A stretch of DNA of 64,000 nucleotides from Parvibaculum sp. (GCA_019635955.1 JAHBYL010000011.1:1-64000); one strand, 5' to 3'. Positions 42,730-52,134 are shown, numbered from the stretch's first letter. The notes: generated by a model not told the origin, from the letters alone. Translations and numbers: made by a program.

Positions 42730-44697
42730 TTGGAAAAGACAGATGCTGCAAGGCGCGGCCGCGTTCGGCCTGCGCGCGATGGAAATTCTGCGCGCCGGGC
42801 GAAGCGCAACATGCGCGGCGGTCCTCGCCGGCTGATTGGAGAGATGGCGCTCGAGGCAGGCCTCCTCCTGCCCGAGATGCTTTCTCAGGCCCTTGAGCGG
42901 CAAAAACAATGGGGCAGCCGGCTCGGCGAAGTGCTGGTCAGCACGGGCGCCTTGCGGCTCGCCGACCTCGCACGGCTCTACGGCGCGCAGCGCGGCGTTC
43001 CCGTGGTCGATCTGGCCTCCGAGCCACGAGATGAAGCTCTCGCCGCGCCGGACGATCTCGACTTCTATCTGCGGACATCCTGCTTGCCCTGGCGGCGGCG
43101 GGCTGGCGAGACGATCTATGTCGCCGGCGATCCCGATACAGCACGCAGCGTCATTGCCGACCATGATGGCCGCCCCAGACCCGTCTTCATTGCTTCGCGA
43201 CGCGACATCTCCGAAACGCTGAGGCGCGATTTCGGACCGGCGCTGACCGACCGCGCCGTTTTCGACCTGCAGCGCCGGATGCCCGAAAATTCCGCCGCGA
43301 CCCGCCTCACCTCGCCGCAGATGTTCTGGCTTGGAGGTCTCCTTCTCTTCTTGCTGGCGGGGCTGGCGCTCGCGCCGTGGCATGTCTTCGCCACACTCAA
43401 CATTCTTGTCGGCTGCATCTTTCTCGGCGTTGCGGTGCTGCGCTACCTCTCGATCTTTGTCGGCCTACTCTCGCCCCAGACGGAGGAGGAACGCGCCTTT
43501 GCCAATTACGGCGTACCACCGGACAATGAACTGCCCGTCTATACGGTGATGGTGCCGCTCTTTCGCGAGGTCCGGGTGCTTCCGCTGCTCGCGCGGGCGC
43601 TCGGCGATCTCGACTATCCGGCGTCCAAGCTCGATATCAAATTGATCTTCGAGGAGGATGACCGTGAAACGCTGGAAGCGGCAAAGGCACTCGGCCTGCC
43701 GGACCATTTCGAATTCATCGTGGTCCCTGCGAGCCTGCCGCAGACGAAGCCCAAGGCCTGCAACTTTGCCCTGCCCTTCGCGCGCGGCGACTATCTCGTC
43801 ATCTACGATGCGGAAGACTGCCCGGAGCCGAAGCAACTCAAGAAGGCGGTAGCGGCTTTCGCTCTTGGCGACGAGAAGCTTGCCTGCGTTCAGGCGCATC
43901 TCAACTACTACAACTGGAACGAGAACTGGCTGACACGGCAATTCGCGATCGAATATGCCGCCTTTTTCGACCTGCTCCTGCCGACCATGGCGCGGCTCGG
44001 CCTGCCCATCCCGCTTGGCGGCACATCCACCCATTTCCGGACCGATGTGCTTCGCAAGGCCGGCGCCTGGGACCCTAACAATGTCACCGAAGATGCCGAT
44101 CTCGGCATTCGCCTTGCGCTGCAGGGCTATCGCTGCGGCATCATCCGCTCGACGACGCAGGAAGAGGCGAACTGCCGGTTGCCGAACTGGATCCGCCAGC
44201 GGTCGCGCTGGATCAAGGGATGGCTCCAGACCTGGCTTGTGCGGATGCGCCATCCGATTCGGCTCTATCGCGAACTCGGGCCCAAGGGCTTTATCGGGTT
44301 CCAGATCGTGATCGGCGGGTTCACCCTGTCGAGCCTGGTCCATCCGGTCTTCTATCTATCGATAGGTCTATCCCTTGCCCTTACCGGCGTTCCCGCGGAT
44401 TTCAACGAGGGAGCCAGTCTCGCCATCTTCAACATGCTGGTGCTCATATCGGGCTACGCGGTGGCCATAACCGCCGGACTTGCCGCGGTTTCGGCCCGGG
44501 GAATGGCCCCGCTTTTCAACCAGGCGCCCATGATGCCGGCCTATTGGCTGCTGATCTCTCTCGCCGCCTACAAGGCGGTGTGGCAATTGCTGACAAGGCC
44601 GTTTCACTGGGAAAAAACCGAACATGGCATCAGCCGCATGCTGCCGGGCTGGCTTTCCCGGGAAACGGAAAATCCCGACGAACGGGCTCCGCACTAA
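42730..44697 (+). CDS. GT2 glycosyltransferase with N-terminal MshEN (c-di-GMP-binding) domain
   Basis: A 655-residue inner-membrane enzyme. Two 24-residue MshEN motifs occur in tandem: 35-58 (G37, G44, L51, L55, Q58) and 64-87 (R64, L65, G66, L69, G73, L80, Q87), separated by five residues as in c-di-GMP-binding MshE. Two helices (about 195-245) lead to a cellulose-synthase-like GT2 domain with EEDDRET, DAEDCPE near 359, TEDADLG near 451 and QRSRW near 489, then C-terminal helices. It probably polymerises a polysaccharide under c-di-GMP control. The TTG start has GGGGGGAC upstream. Sugar unknown. Confidence 0.9.
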   Translation: MEKTDAARRGRVRPARDGNSARRAKRNMRGGPRRLIGEMALEAGLLLPEMLSQALERQKQWGSRLGEVLVSTGALRLADLARLYGAQRGVPVVDLASEPRDEALAAPDDLDFYLRTSCLPWRRRAGETIYVAGDPDTARSVIADHDGRPRPVFIASRRDISETLRRDFGPALTDRAVFDLQRRMPENSAATRLTSPQMFWLGGLLLFLLAGLALAPWHVFATLNILVGCIFLGVAVLRYLSIFVGLLSPQTEEERAFANYGVPPDNELPVYTVMVPLFREVRVLPLLARALGDLDYPASKLDIKLIFEEDDRETLEAAKALGLPDHFEFIVVPASLPQTKPKACNFALPFARGDYLVIYDAEDCPEPKQLKKAVAAFALGDEKLACVQAHLNYYNWNENWLTRQFAIEYAAFFDLLLPTMARLGLPIPLGGTSTHFRTDVLRKAGAWDPNNVTEDADLGIRLALQGYRCGIIRSTTQEEANCRLPNWIRQRSRWIKGWLQTWLVRMRHPIRLYRELGPKGFIGFQIVIGGFTLSSLVHPVFYLSIGLSLALTGVPADFNEGASLAIFNMLVLISGYAVAITAGLAAVSARGMAPLFNQAPMMPAYWLLISLAAYKAVWQLLTRPFHWEKTEHGISRMLPGWLSRETENPDERAPH

Positions 44698-44765
44698 CCA
44701 ATCGCTAAAGAGTTTTGCGCATATTGGAGGAAGTCGCGACAGCACAGCCCAAGAAAGATATCCGC

Positions 44766-45293
44766 ATGGCGCAAGAAGCCGGACAAAGCCGCAAGACCAT
44801 CGGCCCCGAAACCTATGCCCAGCTCGGCGTGCTCATCGTCGAAGACACGGTCTTCATGGCAAACATGCTGCGGAGCATTCTCTCAAGCCTCGGCATCCGG
44901 AACATCGTCAGCGCCCGCTCGGGCGAGGACGCGCTTGCCGCCCTTGTTCGCGGCAAGATCGATCTTGCGATCATGGACGACCTTGAGCCGCCGCTCGACG
45001 GGCTGTCGGTGGTACGCGCGGTCCGCACGGCGGAAGAATCCAATCTCGTCGGCATTCCGGTCATCTACGTGACGACGAAACGCGAGCGCAATGCGATCAT
45101 CGAAGCGCGCGATGCGGGTGTGACGGAAATTCTTTCCAAGCCCTTCTCCGCGCAGCAGCTCATCGAACGGATCGAGACCGTGCTGATGCGGCCCCGCGCC
45201 ATCGTGCGCTCGGCTGCCTTTACGGGCCCGGACCGCCGCCGCCGCGACGGCAAGGCGCCGGTGAAGCGCCGCGAGAGCGACCAGTCGTCCTGA
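44766..45293 (+). CDS. Single-domain CheY-like response regulator with basic tail
   Basis: A 175-residue receiver protein. Acidic pocket E26/D27, phospho-acceptor D71 (next to D72), T103/T104 and K125 are present. No output domain follows, only a Lys/Arg/Ser-rich tail of about 30 residues. It starts 69 bases after the MshEN-glycosyltransferase and may modulate it. The D71-D72-L-E-P-P-L-DG pattern replaces the usual MPxMDG. ATG 44766 is used; a TTG further up is possible because GGAGGAAG lies between them. Cognate kinase unknown. Confidence 0.88.
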   Translation: MAQEAGQSRKTIGPETYAQLGVLIVEDTVFMANMLRSILSSLGIRNIVSARSGEDALAALVRGKIDLAIMDDLEPPLDGLSVVRAVRTAEESNLVGIPVIYVTTKRERNAIIEARDAGVTEILSKPFSAQQLIERIETVLMRPRAIVRSAAFTGPDRRRRDGKAPVKRRESDQSS

Positions 45294-45300
45294 GCCGCCG

Positions 45301-46833
45301 CTAGTTCCCTTTACAGGCGTCGCGATACTCGTCGCGAAGCAGGTTCTTCTGCACCTTGCCCATCGTGTTGCGCGGCAGGCTTTCGATGAAGAAGGCCCGC
45401 TTCGGCACCTTGTAGTTCGCAAGCTTTGCCTTCACGCGCGAAATGAGTTCCGCTTCGTCCAGCGCCTTGCCCGGCCGCAACACCACAACGGCAACGCCCG
45501 CCTCACCAAAATCTAGGTGCGGCACGCCGACTATGGCGGATTCGAGAACTTCCGGCATCTCGTCCACCAGTTCCTCGATCTCTTTCGGGTAGACATTGAA
45601 GCCGCCTGAAATGATGAGATCCTTCGCGCGGCCCACCAGGTGGACATAGCCGTCCGCGTCGATCATGGCGACATCGCCGGTCTTGAACCAGCCGCCTTCC
45701 TCGAACTCTTCAGCCGATTTTTCCGGCATCCGCCAATAGCCCGCGAAGACGTTCGGCCCCCGCACCTGGAGCCCGCCGACTTCACCGGCTGCGAGCTGCT
45801 TTCCCTCATCCGACATGACGCGAACTTCCGTGCCCGGCAGAGGAAAGCCGACCGTGCCCGCGCGGCGTTCGCCGTCATAAGGGTTCGAGGTGTTCATGCC
45901 GGTCTCTGTCATGCCATAACGCTCGAGGATCGCGTGGCCTGTCCGGTCCCGGAACTCATCGAAGGTTTCTGCCAGCAGAGGCGCAGAGCCCGAGGTGAAG
46001 AGTCTCATATGCCTTACCAGCGCCGCATTGAAATCGTCGCCCGCGAGCAGACGCGTGTAGAAGGTCGGCACGCCCATGAAGCTCGTCGCGCGCGGCAGAT
46101 GCTTCAGCACCAGATCGCGGTCGAACTTTCCGAGCCAGATCATCCGCGCGCCGGCAAGCAAGGCACAATGACAGGCAACGAAAAGCCCGTGCGCATGGAA
46201 GATCGGAAGCGCGTGGAGCAGTACGTCATCCTCCGTGAAGCGCCATGAATCGCGCAGCGCAATCCCGTTCGACGCCAGATTACCGTGGCTCAGCATGGCG
46301 CCCTTCGGCTTGCCGGTGGTGCCGGACGTATAAAGGATGGCCGCGAGATCATGCGCCGCGAGCTGTGCCGGCGGCACGATATTGCGGAGCTTCGAGAGCG
46401 CCTCCATAAGGCTGCCGCGCGCATCCGCATCGAGCGTCATCACATGCGGCGTTGCGCGGCGGCGGGCGATTTCGCTTATGCCTTCCTCCATCGACGGGTC
46501 GCAGATGACAAGCGCCGGTTCCGCATTGCCCACGAGATAGTCGACCTCGTCCAGGCGATAGGCGGTGTTCATCGGCAGGAAAACAAAGCCGCCGCGCAGG
46601 CAGGCGAGATAGACAGCCAGCGCTTCCGGCGATTTCTCGACCTGAAGCGCCACGCGATCGCCTTTGACGAGGCCGAGCGATGTGAAAAGCGAAGCGAAAC
46701 GGGCAGCGCCGGTCAGCAGGCGCTCCGCGCTCCATTCGCGGGGACCGTGGGTGCGGTCCGGCGCTTCGAGCACGAGCCGCGTCCGGTCTTCGGGAAGCGA
46801 AGCCTCGATCAGGGTGAAGAGGGAAATGCTCAT
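45301..46833 (-). CDS. matB: Malonyl-CoA synthetase (MatB)
   Basis: A 510-residue acyl-activating enzyme. The P-loop YTSGTTGKPKG lies near 159-169, and the motif RYGMTETGMNTSNPYDGERRAGTVG near 290-314 is characteristic of malonyl-CoA synthetases, with a conserved arginine for the second carboxylate. GRAKDLIISGG and the PRN..GKVQK lysine motif close the C-terminal domain. It joins malonate or methylmalonate to CoA using ATP. Malonyl-CoA decarboxylase (MatA) and MatC are absent here, so it may feed malonyl-CoA to fatty acid synthesis. The start is uncertain (46833 or up to 30 bases upstream). Confidence 0.93.
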   Translation of the reverse strand: MSISLFTLIEASLPEDRTRLVLEAPDRTHGPREWSAERLLTGAARFASLFTSLGLVKGDRVALQVEKSPEALAVYLACLRGGFVFLPMNTAYRLDEVDYLVGNAEPALVICDPSMEEGISEIARRRATPHVMTLDADARGSLMEALSKLRNIVPPAQLAAHDLAAILYTSGTTGKPKGAMLSHGNLASNGIALRDSWRFTEDDVLLHALPIFHAHGLFVACHCALLAGARMIWLGKFDRDLVLKHLPRATSFMGVPTFYTRLLAGDDFNAALVRHMRLFTSGSAPLLAETFDEFRDRTGHAILERYGMTETGMNTSNPYDGERRAGTVGFPLPGTEVRVMSDEGKQLAAGEVGGLQVRGPNVFAGYWRMPEKSAEEFEEGGWFKTGDVAMIDADGYVHLVGRAKDLIISGGFNVYPKEIEELVDEMPEVLESAIVGVPHLDFGEAGVAVVVLRPGKALDEAELISRVKAKLANYKVPKRAFFIESLPRNTMGKVQKNLLRDEYRDACKGN

Positions 46834-46909
46834 GAACGGTCCGGCACTCTGCATGCCGGCCAATCCGGCTGCCGTCGTTTATAGACGATCCGCCGGGCGC
46901 CGCGCCAGC

Positions 46910-48892
46910 CTAGCCGGCCGACTGCAAATGCAGGTAGTGCATGTGGCGTTCATATTGCCCAAGCAGGTCGGCGATCACCTGATCCTTCGTGTAGCCCAAT
47001 ATATCGTAGCGGAGGCTTCCTTCGCGAAGCGACACTTCCGCTCGCCAGGTCTTGTCCGGCCCGGCGCGCTCGCCTTCGAGCGCCGTCACCGAAAAGCTCG
47101 GAACCGCAACGCTGCGCAATGAAATGCCATAGATGAATTCATCCTCCGTGCCATGGGCCACGGTGAGCCGTGCTTCGCGCTCATTGGCTACAACCTCGGC
47201 CGAAAGCCCGCGACTGCAGATTTCTGCTGCAACCTCATTCAAGGCGGGCGCCACCGTGTCGTTCATGAAGGCCAGCGCGCGGGCCCGGGTCGGTTGATGC
47301 AGCAAGACACCAAGCCGCTGCTTCCAGGGCAGCGCGGCCGCCGCGAAAGCCGGCGTCACAGATTGCAGGCTTGTCTGGCGGTGAACCTCGCCGCGCAAGG
47401 CCTTGAAGAGCCCGAAACAGAGCACCAGGAGGATGGCCGCCAGGGGAAGGCCGCCCGCAATCGCCGCCGTCTGCAAGGCGGAGAGCCCACCTGCAACGAG
47501 CAGCACACCGGCGATTGTGCCCGCCATGACAGCCCAGAAAATACGCTGCCAGACCGGCGGATTGCCTTCGCCGCCGGAGGTGATGATATCGATCACGAGA
47601 CTGCCTGAATCCGCAGACGTGATGAAGAACGTGACAATGAGCAGTGTTGCGACGGCCATCGAAATGGTCGCGAAGGGCAGGTGCTCCAGAAACTGGAAGA
47701 GCGCAACTGCGACATCGGCCTCGACCGCATTCACCATCTGCGCAACGCCCGCAAGCTCCATCGCGAGTGCGGTATTGCCGAAAGCGGTGAACCACAGGAA
47801 AGTGAAGCCGGACGGTACAAGCAGGACGCCGATGATGAATTCGCGCACCGTGCGCCCGCGGGAAATGCGCGCAATAAACATGCCGACAAAGGGCGACCAG
47901 GAAATCCACCAGCCCCAATAGAAGAGCGTCCATCCGCCAATCCATTCGTTCGGCTGATAGGCATAGAGCAGGAATGTCTTGCCGACGATATCGCTCAGGT
48001 AGGCGCCGGTATTCTGCATCGCCGCCTGAAGCAGGAAGACCGTCGGCCCGGCGACAATAACGAAGAGCAGCAAGGAGACTGCGAGCGCGAGATTGAGCTC
48101 GGAGAGTCGGCGGATACCTGCGTTGATGCCTGAAGCGACGGAAATCGTCGCGATCAGGGTGATGCCGGCAATGAGCATGACTTGCGTGCTTACGCTTGTC
48201 TCGATGCCGAAGAGGTAATTCAGACCTGCATTCACCTGCATCACGCCGAGGCCGAGCGAGGTGGCGATGCCGGCCATGGTCCCGAACACGGCGAAGATAT
48301 CGACGATATGCCCGGCCCAGCCATGGATGCGTTCTCCAATCAGCGGATAGAGCGCCGAGCGGAGCGCGAGCGGAAGCCCACGCCGGAACGAGAAATAAGC
48401 AAGCGCCAGACCGGTCACCGCGTAGATCGCCCATGCATGCAACCCCCAGTGGAAGAAGGAAAGCTGCATGGCATTTCGCGCCGCATCGATCGTGCCGCCC
48501 TCGCCCACCGGCGGCGACGCGAAATGCAGAACCGGCTCCGCCACGCCGTAGAACATGATGCCGATGCCCATGCCCGCGCTGAAGAGCATGGCGAACCAGG
48601 AGCGCGTGGAAAAATCCGGCTCCGCTTCGTCGGGGCCGAGCTTGATCGCGCCCATGGAGCTCATCGCGATGCCGATGGCGAAGATGAGAAATGTCGCGAC
48701 GCAGGCGACATAGAACCAGCCCATTTCATGCACGATCCAGCTCTGGATCGCGGCAAAGACATTGGCTGCAGCAACCGGATCGCGCACCGCGAAAGCGATC
48801 GCAGCGAAGATCAGCGCGGTGGATCCGAAAAAGACAGGCAGGTTCGCCCGGAAGTAGCGGGAGGTTCCGCGTCCGCTTTCTGCGTCGGACAT
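46910..48892 (-). CDS. BCCT-family betaine/choline/carnitine transporter
   Basis: A 660-residue BCCT transporter with twelve membrane helices (about 15-510). The substrate-pocket helix has GMGIGIMFYGVAEP near 110-123 and a WTLFYWGWWISW stretch near 320-331 that contributes the aromatic cage for quaternary ammonium groups. A 140-residue cytoplasmic tail follows, as in BetT and OpuD-like osmoregulated members. It likely imports choline or glycine betaine with Na+ or H+. No betaine synthesis genes are near. GAGAGCGCC upstream of the ATG. Confidence 0.93.
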   Translation of the reverse strand: MSDAESGRGTSRYFRANLPVFFGSTALIFAAIAFAVRDPVAAANVFAAIQSWIVHEMGWFYVACVATFLIFAIGIAMSSMGAIKLGPDEAEPDFSTRSWFAMLFSAGMGIGIMFYGVAEPVLHFASPPVGEGGTIDAARNAMQLSFFHWGLHAWAIYAVTGLALAYFSFRRGLPLALRSALYPLIGERIHGWAGHIVDIFAVFGTMAGIATSLGLGVMQVNAGLNYLFGIETSVSTQVMLIAGITLIATISVASGINAGIRRLSELNLALAVSLLLFVIVAGPTVFLLQAAMQNTGAYLSDIVGKTFLLYAYQPNEWIGGWTLFYWGWWISWSPFVGMFIARISRGRTVREFIIGVLLVPSGFTFLWFTAFGNTALAMELAGVAQMVNAVEADVAVALFQFLEHLPFATISMAVATLLIVTFFITSADSGSLVIDIITSGGEGNPPVWQRIFWAVMAGTIAGVLLVAGGLSALQTAAIAGGLPLAAILLVLCFGLFKALRGEVHRQTSLQSVTPAFAAAALPWKQRLGVLLHQPTRARALAFMNDTVAPALNEVAAEICSRGLSAEVVANEREARLTVAHGTEDEFIYGISLRSVAVPSFSVTALEGERAGPDKTWRAEVSLREGSLRYDILGYTKDQVIADLLGQYERHMHYLHLQSAG

Positions 48893-49094
48893 GGCGCTCT
48901 CCTTTCGGCGGTATCATTGTAATGAGCGGCAGCGGTGAAAATCGCTGCCGGAGCGGGACGAGTTATGTGATTTCACGCAGAGCATTGCATAGCGGGCGCT
49001 TCAGTCCAACCCATGAGAAAATCCGTTTCGTCTGGCGCGCTCGGGCGTTATCCTCCACATCGTTTCCATTTCTGTGTGCAGGAGCGTGAATTTC

Positions 49095-49706
49095 ATGCGT
49101 CTTATGCGTATCGCCTTCGCCATTCCGTTTCTCGTCTTCGCATTTTCCGCAAATGCGATAACGCTCCGGCTGCCCGAAACCGGCTACAGCGCGACACGCA
49201 TCGTGAATGCGTCGGGCACGGAAATTTCCGGCAAGCTCTACTCTCAGGACGGCAAGGAACGCTGGGAAACGATGACGAACGGTATGCAGAATGTCGCCAT
49301 CCTTCTGCCGCGGGAATCGCGCCTTCTCGTCTATATGCCGCATCTGAACATGGCGATGGAAATGAACCCGGAAAGCGCCGCGGAGCGCGGCCTGAGGCCC
49401 ATGCCGGAGGAAGTGGAAGCGGTTGAAGAAGGGCGCGAGACGATCGATGGCGAAGAGACGACGCGCTACCGCATCCTCCCGGAGGACAAGAATCTCGACG
49501 ATGTTCGCGCCTGGCTTACCGCGGACGGCATTCCGGTCAAGATTACGGGGCGCTCGACGCAGGGCGAGTTCAGCATGCAGCTGACGGATCTGCAGCGCGG
49601 CGAGCAGGATGCCTCGCTGTTCCGCCTGCCGGATGGCGTGACCCCGATGAAGATGCCGATGGGCATGCCCGGCATGGCAGGCGGCATTCCAGGCATGCCC
49701 TTCTGA
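49095..49706 (+). CDS. Periplasmic hypothetical protein with Met-rich C-terminus
   Basis: A protein of about 203 residues with a signal peptide (MRIAFAIPFLVFAFSANA). The mature part is beta-rich and resembles LolA-like or DUF4412 proteins: GKLYSQDGKERWE near 45, a LPRESRLLVYMP segment, then TRYRILPED. The C-terminal tail is rich in Met, Pro and Gly (MKMPMGMPGMAGG). Its function is unknown; Met-rich tails sometimes bind copper, but there is no copper gene nearby. Start ATG 49095 or GTG 49086. It runs convergent to a 30-residue membrane peptide. Confidence 0.8.
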   Translation: MRLMRIAFAIPFLVFAFSANAITLRLPETGYSATRIVNASGTEISGKLYSQDGKERWETMTNGMQNVAILLPRESRLLVYMPHLNMAMEMNPESAAERGLRPMPEEVEAVEEGRETIDGEETTRYRILPEDKNLDDVRAWLTADGIPVKITGRSTQGEFSMQLTDLQRGEQDASLFRLPDGVTPMKMPMGMPGMAGGIPGMPF

Positions 49707-49718
49707 CCGCGCCCTGTT

Positions 49719-49811
49719 TCAGGCGAGCAGCGACAGCGTAACCGCGAGAAACATCGCAACGCCGATCAGGGTGCCGAGCGCGCCGGCAGCAACATGTTTG
49801 ACGAGTGCCAT
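49719..49811 (-). CDS. 30-residue single-helix membrane peptide
   Basis: An open frame of 30 codons with a very strong ribosome site (GGAGGGAG directly before the ATG). The peptide begins MALVKHVAAG and is otherwise one hydrophobic helix, ending in SLLA. A small membrane protein of unknown function is the simplest reading. No homologue is recalled. It lies between the Met-rich protein and the DsbA/kappa-GST-like gene. Confidence 0.55.
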   Translation of the reverse strand: MALVKHVAAGALGTLIGVAMFLAVTLSLLA

Positions 49812-49904
49812 CTCCCTCCCTCCGGTTGTCCGGATGAGGACAGCATGGCCTGCCCCGCGCTTCTCCACATGACCCAGATGGACCATGCGGGCGCAAATCC
49901 TTCT

Positions 49905-51218
49905 TCAGGGGTTTTCCGTGAGAGAGGCGATGATGTCCTGCTCCAGCGCCCAGAAACGGTCCTGGCCCCAATGGGCGGGCCTCCCATCCACCCGGAAGGA
50001 CGGCACGCCCCAGAGCCCCGCCTCGAAAAGCGCCTTGCGGTTTTCCTCCACTGCGGCCTCCCAGCTCGGGTCGGCAAGCGCCATGCGCACCGTTTCCTCC
50101 GAGAGCCCGGCGCGCCTTGCGACATCCATCAGGCCCCTGTCGCTCGCGATATCGATCCCGTCAGCAAAGACCGCCTTGCAGCCGAGTTCGGCAAATTCCT
50201 CGCCTTTGCCGAGCGGGATCGCGTGGTGCAGCACGGCGAGCGCGCGCGCGGCCCCCGCGCCTACCGAATCCACCACCTTGCCGAAGGGAAGCCCCGCGCG
50301 CTCCGCCTCGCGCTTGGTATCGCGCACGATATAGAGCCTTTTCGTCAGCGGCACCGGCAGGCCGCGCATGACCATGGGCAGCACGAAGCGCAGCCGCAAT
50401 TCCGCGTTGTAATGGCGCGCAAGCTTTCGCATGCGCGGCACGGAGATCCATGAATAGGGGCTGCGGAAGGAAAACCAGTATTCGATCACGGGGCGGCGGC
50501 TCGAGGCGGGCACCGGCCCCAGCGTGAGGTCGCGCCAGGGCGCAAGCATGGGCTTGCCAGGCGTTCTGTCCAGCCCGGCCTGCGTCAGCCTTTCCTCGAG
50601 ATAGTTGAGCCGGTCAACGCTCCAGTACCACTCGCCCTCGAAGTGAAACATGCCGCTCAGATAGTGGCCGAGCTTCTTGCGCATCGCCGCCCCTTTCGCG
50701 AGCGTTGCTGTCGTCTCCTTTTCGCTGGCCACGCCTTGCTGTTCCTGCAACCGGCCAAGCGCCGCGCCATCGCCCGCCCATAGCGCACGGCCCGCGGCGA
50801 CAGCAAGCGCCGCAAAGCCTTCCGTGCCGGCCGCCTTTGCCAGCAGCGCCGATGCGCGGCGGACAAGCTGCGGATCGGGCGCCGGCGCGCCTTCCGGAAA
50901 TTCGAGACCATATTCGCGGGCGACGCGCGCAGCATCGCGGCGGCCATAGGCGGCGAGGAGTTCATATTCAGGTGCTGCAGCCTTGTCAGGCGCGGGCACC
51001 AGCCAGGTGACGATCTTCACCTTGTACCGCGCCGAAAGGGCGCTGAGCATCTGCACGGAAAGATGGCTGTAGGGATCTTCCACCTGATGGAAATAATGCA
51101 CGGCCGGGGTGCGACCTGCGAGCCTTCGGCGAGCCGCATGAAGCCCGCGCCGGAAATTGCGCAGGCCCCGGCTCGTGAGCAGTGAGGACACCTGCCTGCC
51201 GATCGCCGCCTTCAACAT
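49905..51218 (-). CDS. Tandem DsbA/kappa-GST-like protein (HCCA isomerase family)
   Basis: A 437-residue protein with two thioredoxin-like DsbA/kappa-GST domains. The first begins HYFHQVEDPYSHLS near 42-55, the second EYWFSFRSPYSWIS near 256-269; the latter matches 2-hydroxychromene-2-carboxylate isomerase, with a serine and PYS loop in place of CxxC. Neither half has the CxxC active site, so disulfide chemistry is unlikely; glutathione-dependent isomerisation or conjugation is more likely. The N-terminus is basic and not a clear signal peptide. It lies upstream of nothing co-directed except the small peptide. Confidence 0.87.
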   Translation of the reverse strand: MLKAAIGRQVSSLLTSRGLRNFRRGLHAARRRLAGRTPAVHYFHQVEDPYSHLSVQMLSALSARYKVKIVTWLVPAPDKAAAPEYELLAAYGRRDAARVAREYGLEFPEGAPAPDPQLVRRASALLAKAAGTEGFAALAVAAGRALWAGDGAALGRLQEQQGVASEKETTATLAKGAAMRKKLGHYLSGMFHFEGEWYWSVDRLNYLEERLTQAGLDRTPGKPMLAPWRDLTLGPVPASSRRPVIEYWFSFRSPYSWISVPRMRKLARHYNAELRLRFVLPMVMRGLPVPLTKRLYIVRDTKREAERAGLPFGKVVDSVGAGAARALAVLHHAIPLGKGEEFAELGCKAVFADGIDIASDRGLMDVARRAGLSEETVRMALADPSWEAAVEENRKALFEAGLWGVPSFRVDGRPAHWGQDRFWALEQDIIASLTENP

Positions 51219-51315
51219 GAATTCTCTCCCTCGCCGTCAGCGCATTTATAATGGCACAATAGGTGTCAATACAAGAATGGCAAGGTCTTCGCGGAGACGG
51301 AGAAGGGTTTCCGGC

Positions 51316-52134
51316 CTATTTGGCCAGTCCGAAAAGGCCCCTTTCGCCGCTCAATACCCGGAAAGCATCGGAAATGCCGACCACCGTTTCGGCGCCGCCG
51401 AGGCAGAGATAGCCCCAGGGCCGCAGCACTTTCGCAAGGCCCGAGAAAACGCGCCGCCGCGTGTTCTCGTCGAAATAGATGAGCACGTTCCGGCAAAAAA
51501 TGATGTCGAAAGGGCCCATGCCGTTCGCATGAGGATCGTCGAGCAGGTTGTAGCGGCGAAACTCGATCATCTGGCGCAAGGTGTCCTTTGCGCGCCAGCC
51601 ATCGTTCTCCGGCGTGAAGTACTTGCGAAGCAGAGGATCGGGCAGGCCGCGGGAAACTTCGAACATTGAATATCGCCCGGTCTCGGCGCGCGCGAGCATG
51701 GCGTCCGAGATATCTGTCGCCACAATCTCGATCTGCCATCCTGCGGTGAGCGGTCCCATTTCAGCCAGGGTCATCGCCAGCGAATAAGGTTCCTGCCCAC
51801 TCGAACAGGCGGCGCTCCAGATGCGGATACGGCGCGATGTTTTCGCCGCATTCATGACTTCGGGGAGCAGGCTTGCCTTCAGGCGCTCGAAGGGCCAGCC
51901 ATCGCGAAAGAAAAGCGTCTCGTTCGTCGTCATCGCGTCGACGATCTGGTTCAGCACCGCTTCGTCCCGCGTTCGCCGGATTTCCTCGATGAGCTGGCCG
52001 ACACTGCCGATGCCGCGCCGGCGGGCGATCGGCGACAGGCGGCTCTCGATCAGGTAGCCCTTTTCAGGCGTCACAACGAGGCCGGAGCGTTCATAGAGAA
52101 TCTGCTTCAGATAGTCGAACTCAGGACCGTTCAT
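51316..52134 (-). CDS. cheR: Chemotaxis protein methyltransferase CheR
   Basis: A 272-residue CheR with an N-terminal helical domain and a SAM-binding domain (IWSAACSSGQEPYS near 103-116; VATDIS near 137; FCRNVLIYFD near 213-222). It methylates glutamates of chemoreceptors such as the globin-coupled MCP of this operon. ATG 52134 overlaps the end of cheB by 14 bases. It is the last gene of the eight-gene chemotaxis operon. Confidence 0.95.
   Translation of the reverse strand: MNGPEFDYLKQILYERSGLVVTPEKGYLIESRLSPIARRRGIGSVGQLIEEIRRTRDEAVLNQIVDAMTTNETLFFRDGWPFERLKASLLPEVMNAAKTSRRIRIWSAACSSGQEPYSLAMTLAEMGPLTAGWQIEIVATDISDAMLARAETGRYSMFEVSRGLPDPLLRKYFTPENDGWRAKDTLRQMIEFRRYNLLDDPHANGMGPFDIIFCRNVLIYFDENTRRRVFSGLAKVLRPWGYLCLGGAETVVGISDAFRVLSGERGLFGLAK

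Noticed and set aside
44766-45293. Interpreting the response regulator as the chemotaxis CheY
   Set aside because: A standard cheY with CheY numbering sits inside the che operon; this one has a basic tail and lies next to a glycosyltransferase.
51225-51300. Sigma-70 promoter (TTGACA then TATAAA on the minus strand) before the DsbA/kappa-GST gene
   Set aside because: The spacer is only about 13 bases and the strings could be chance in a short AT-rich patch.
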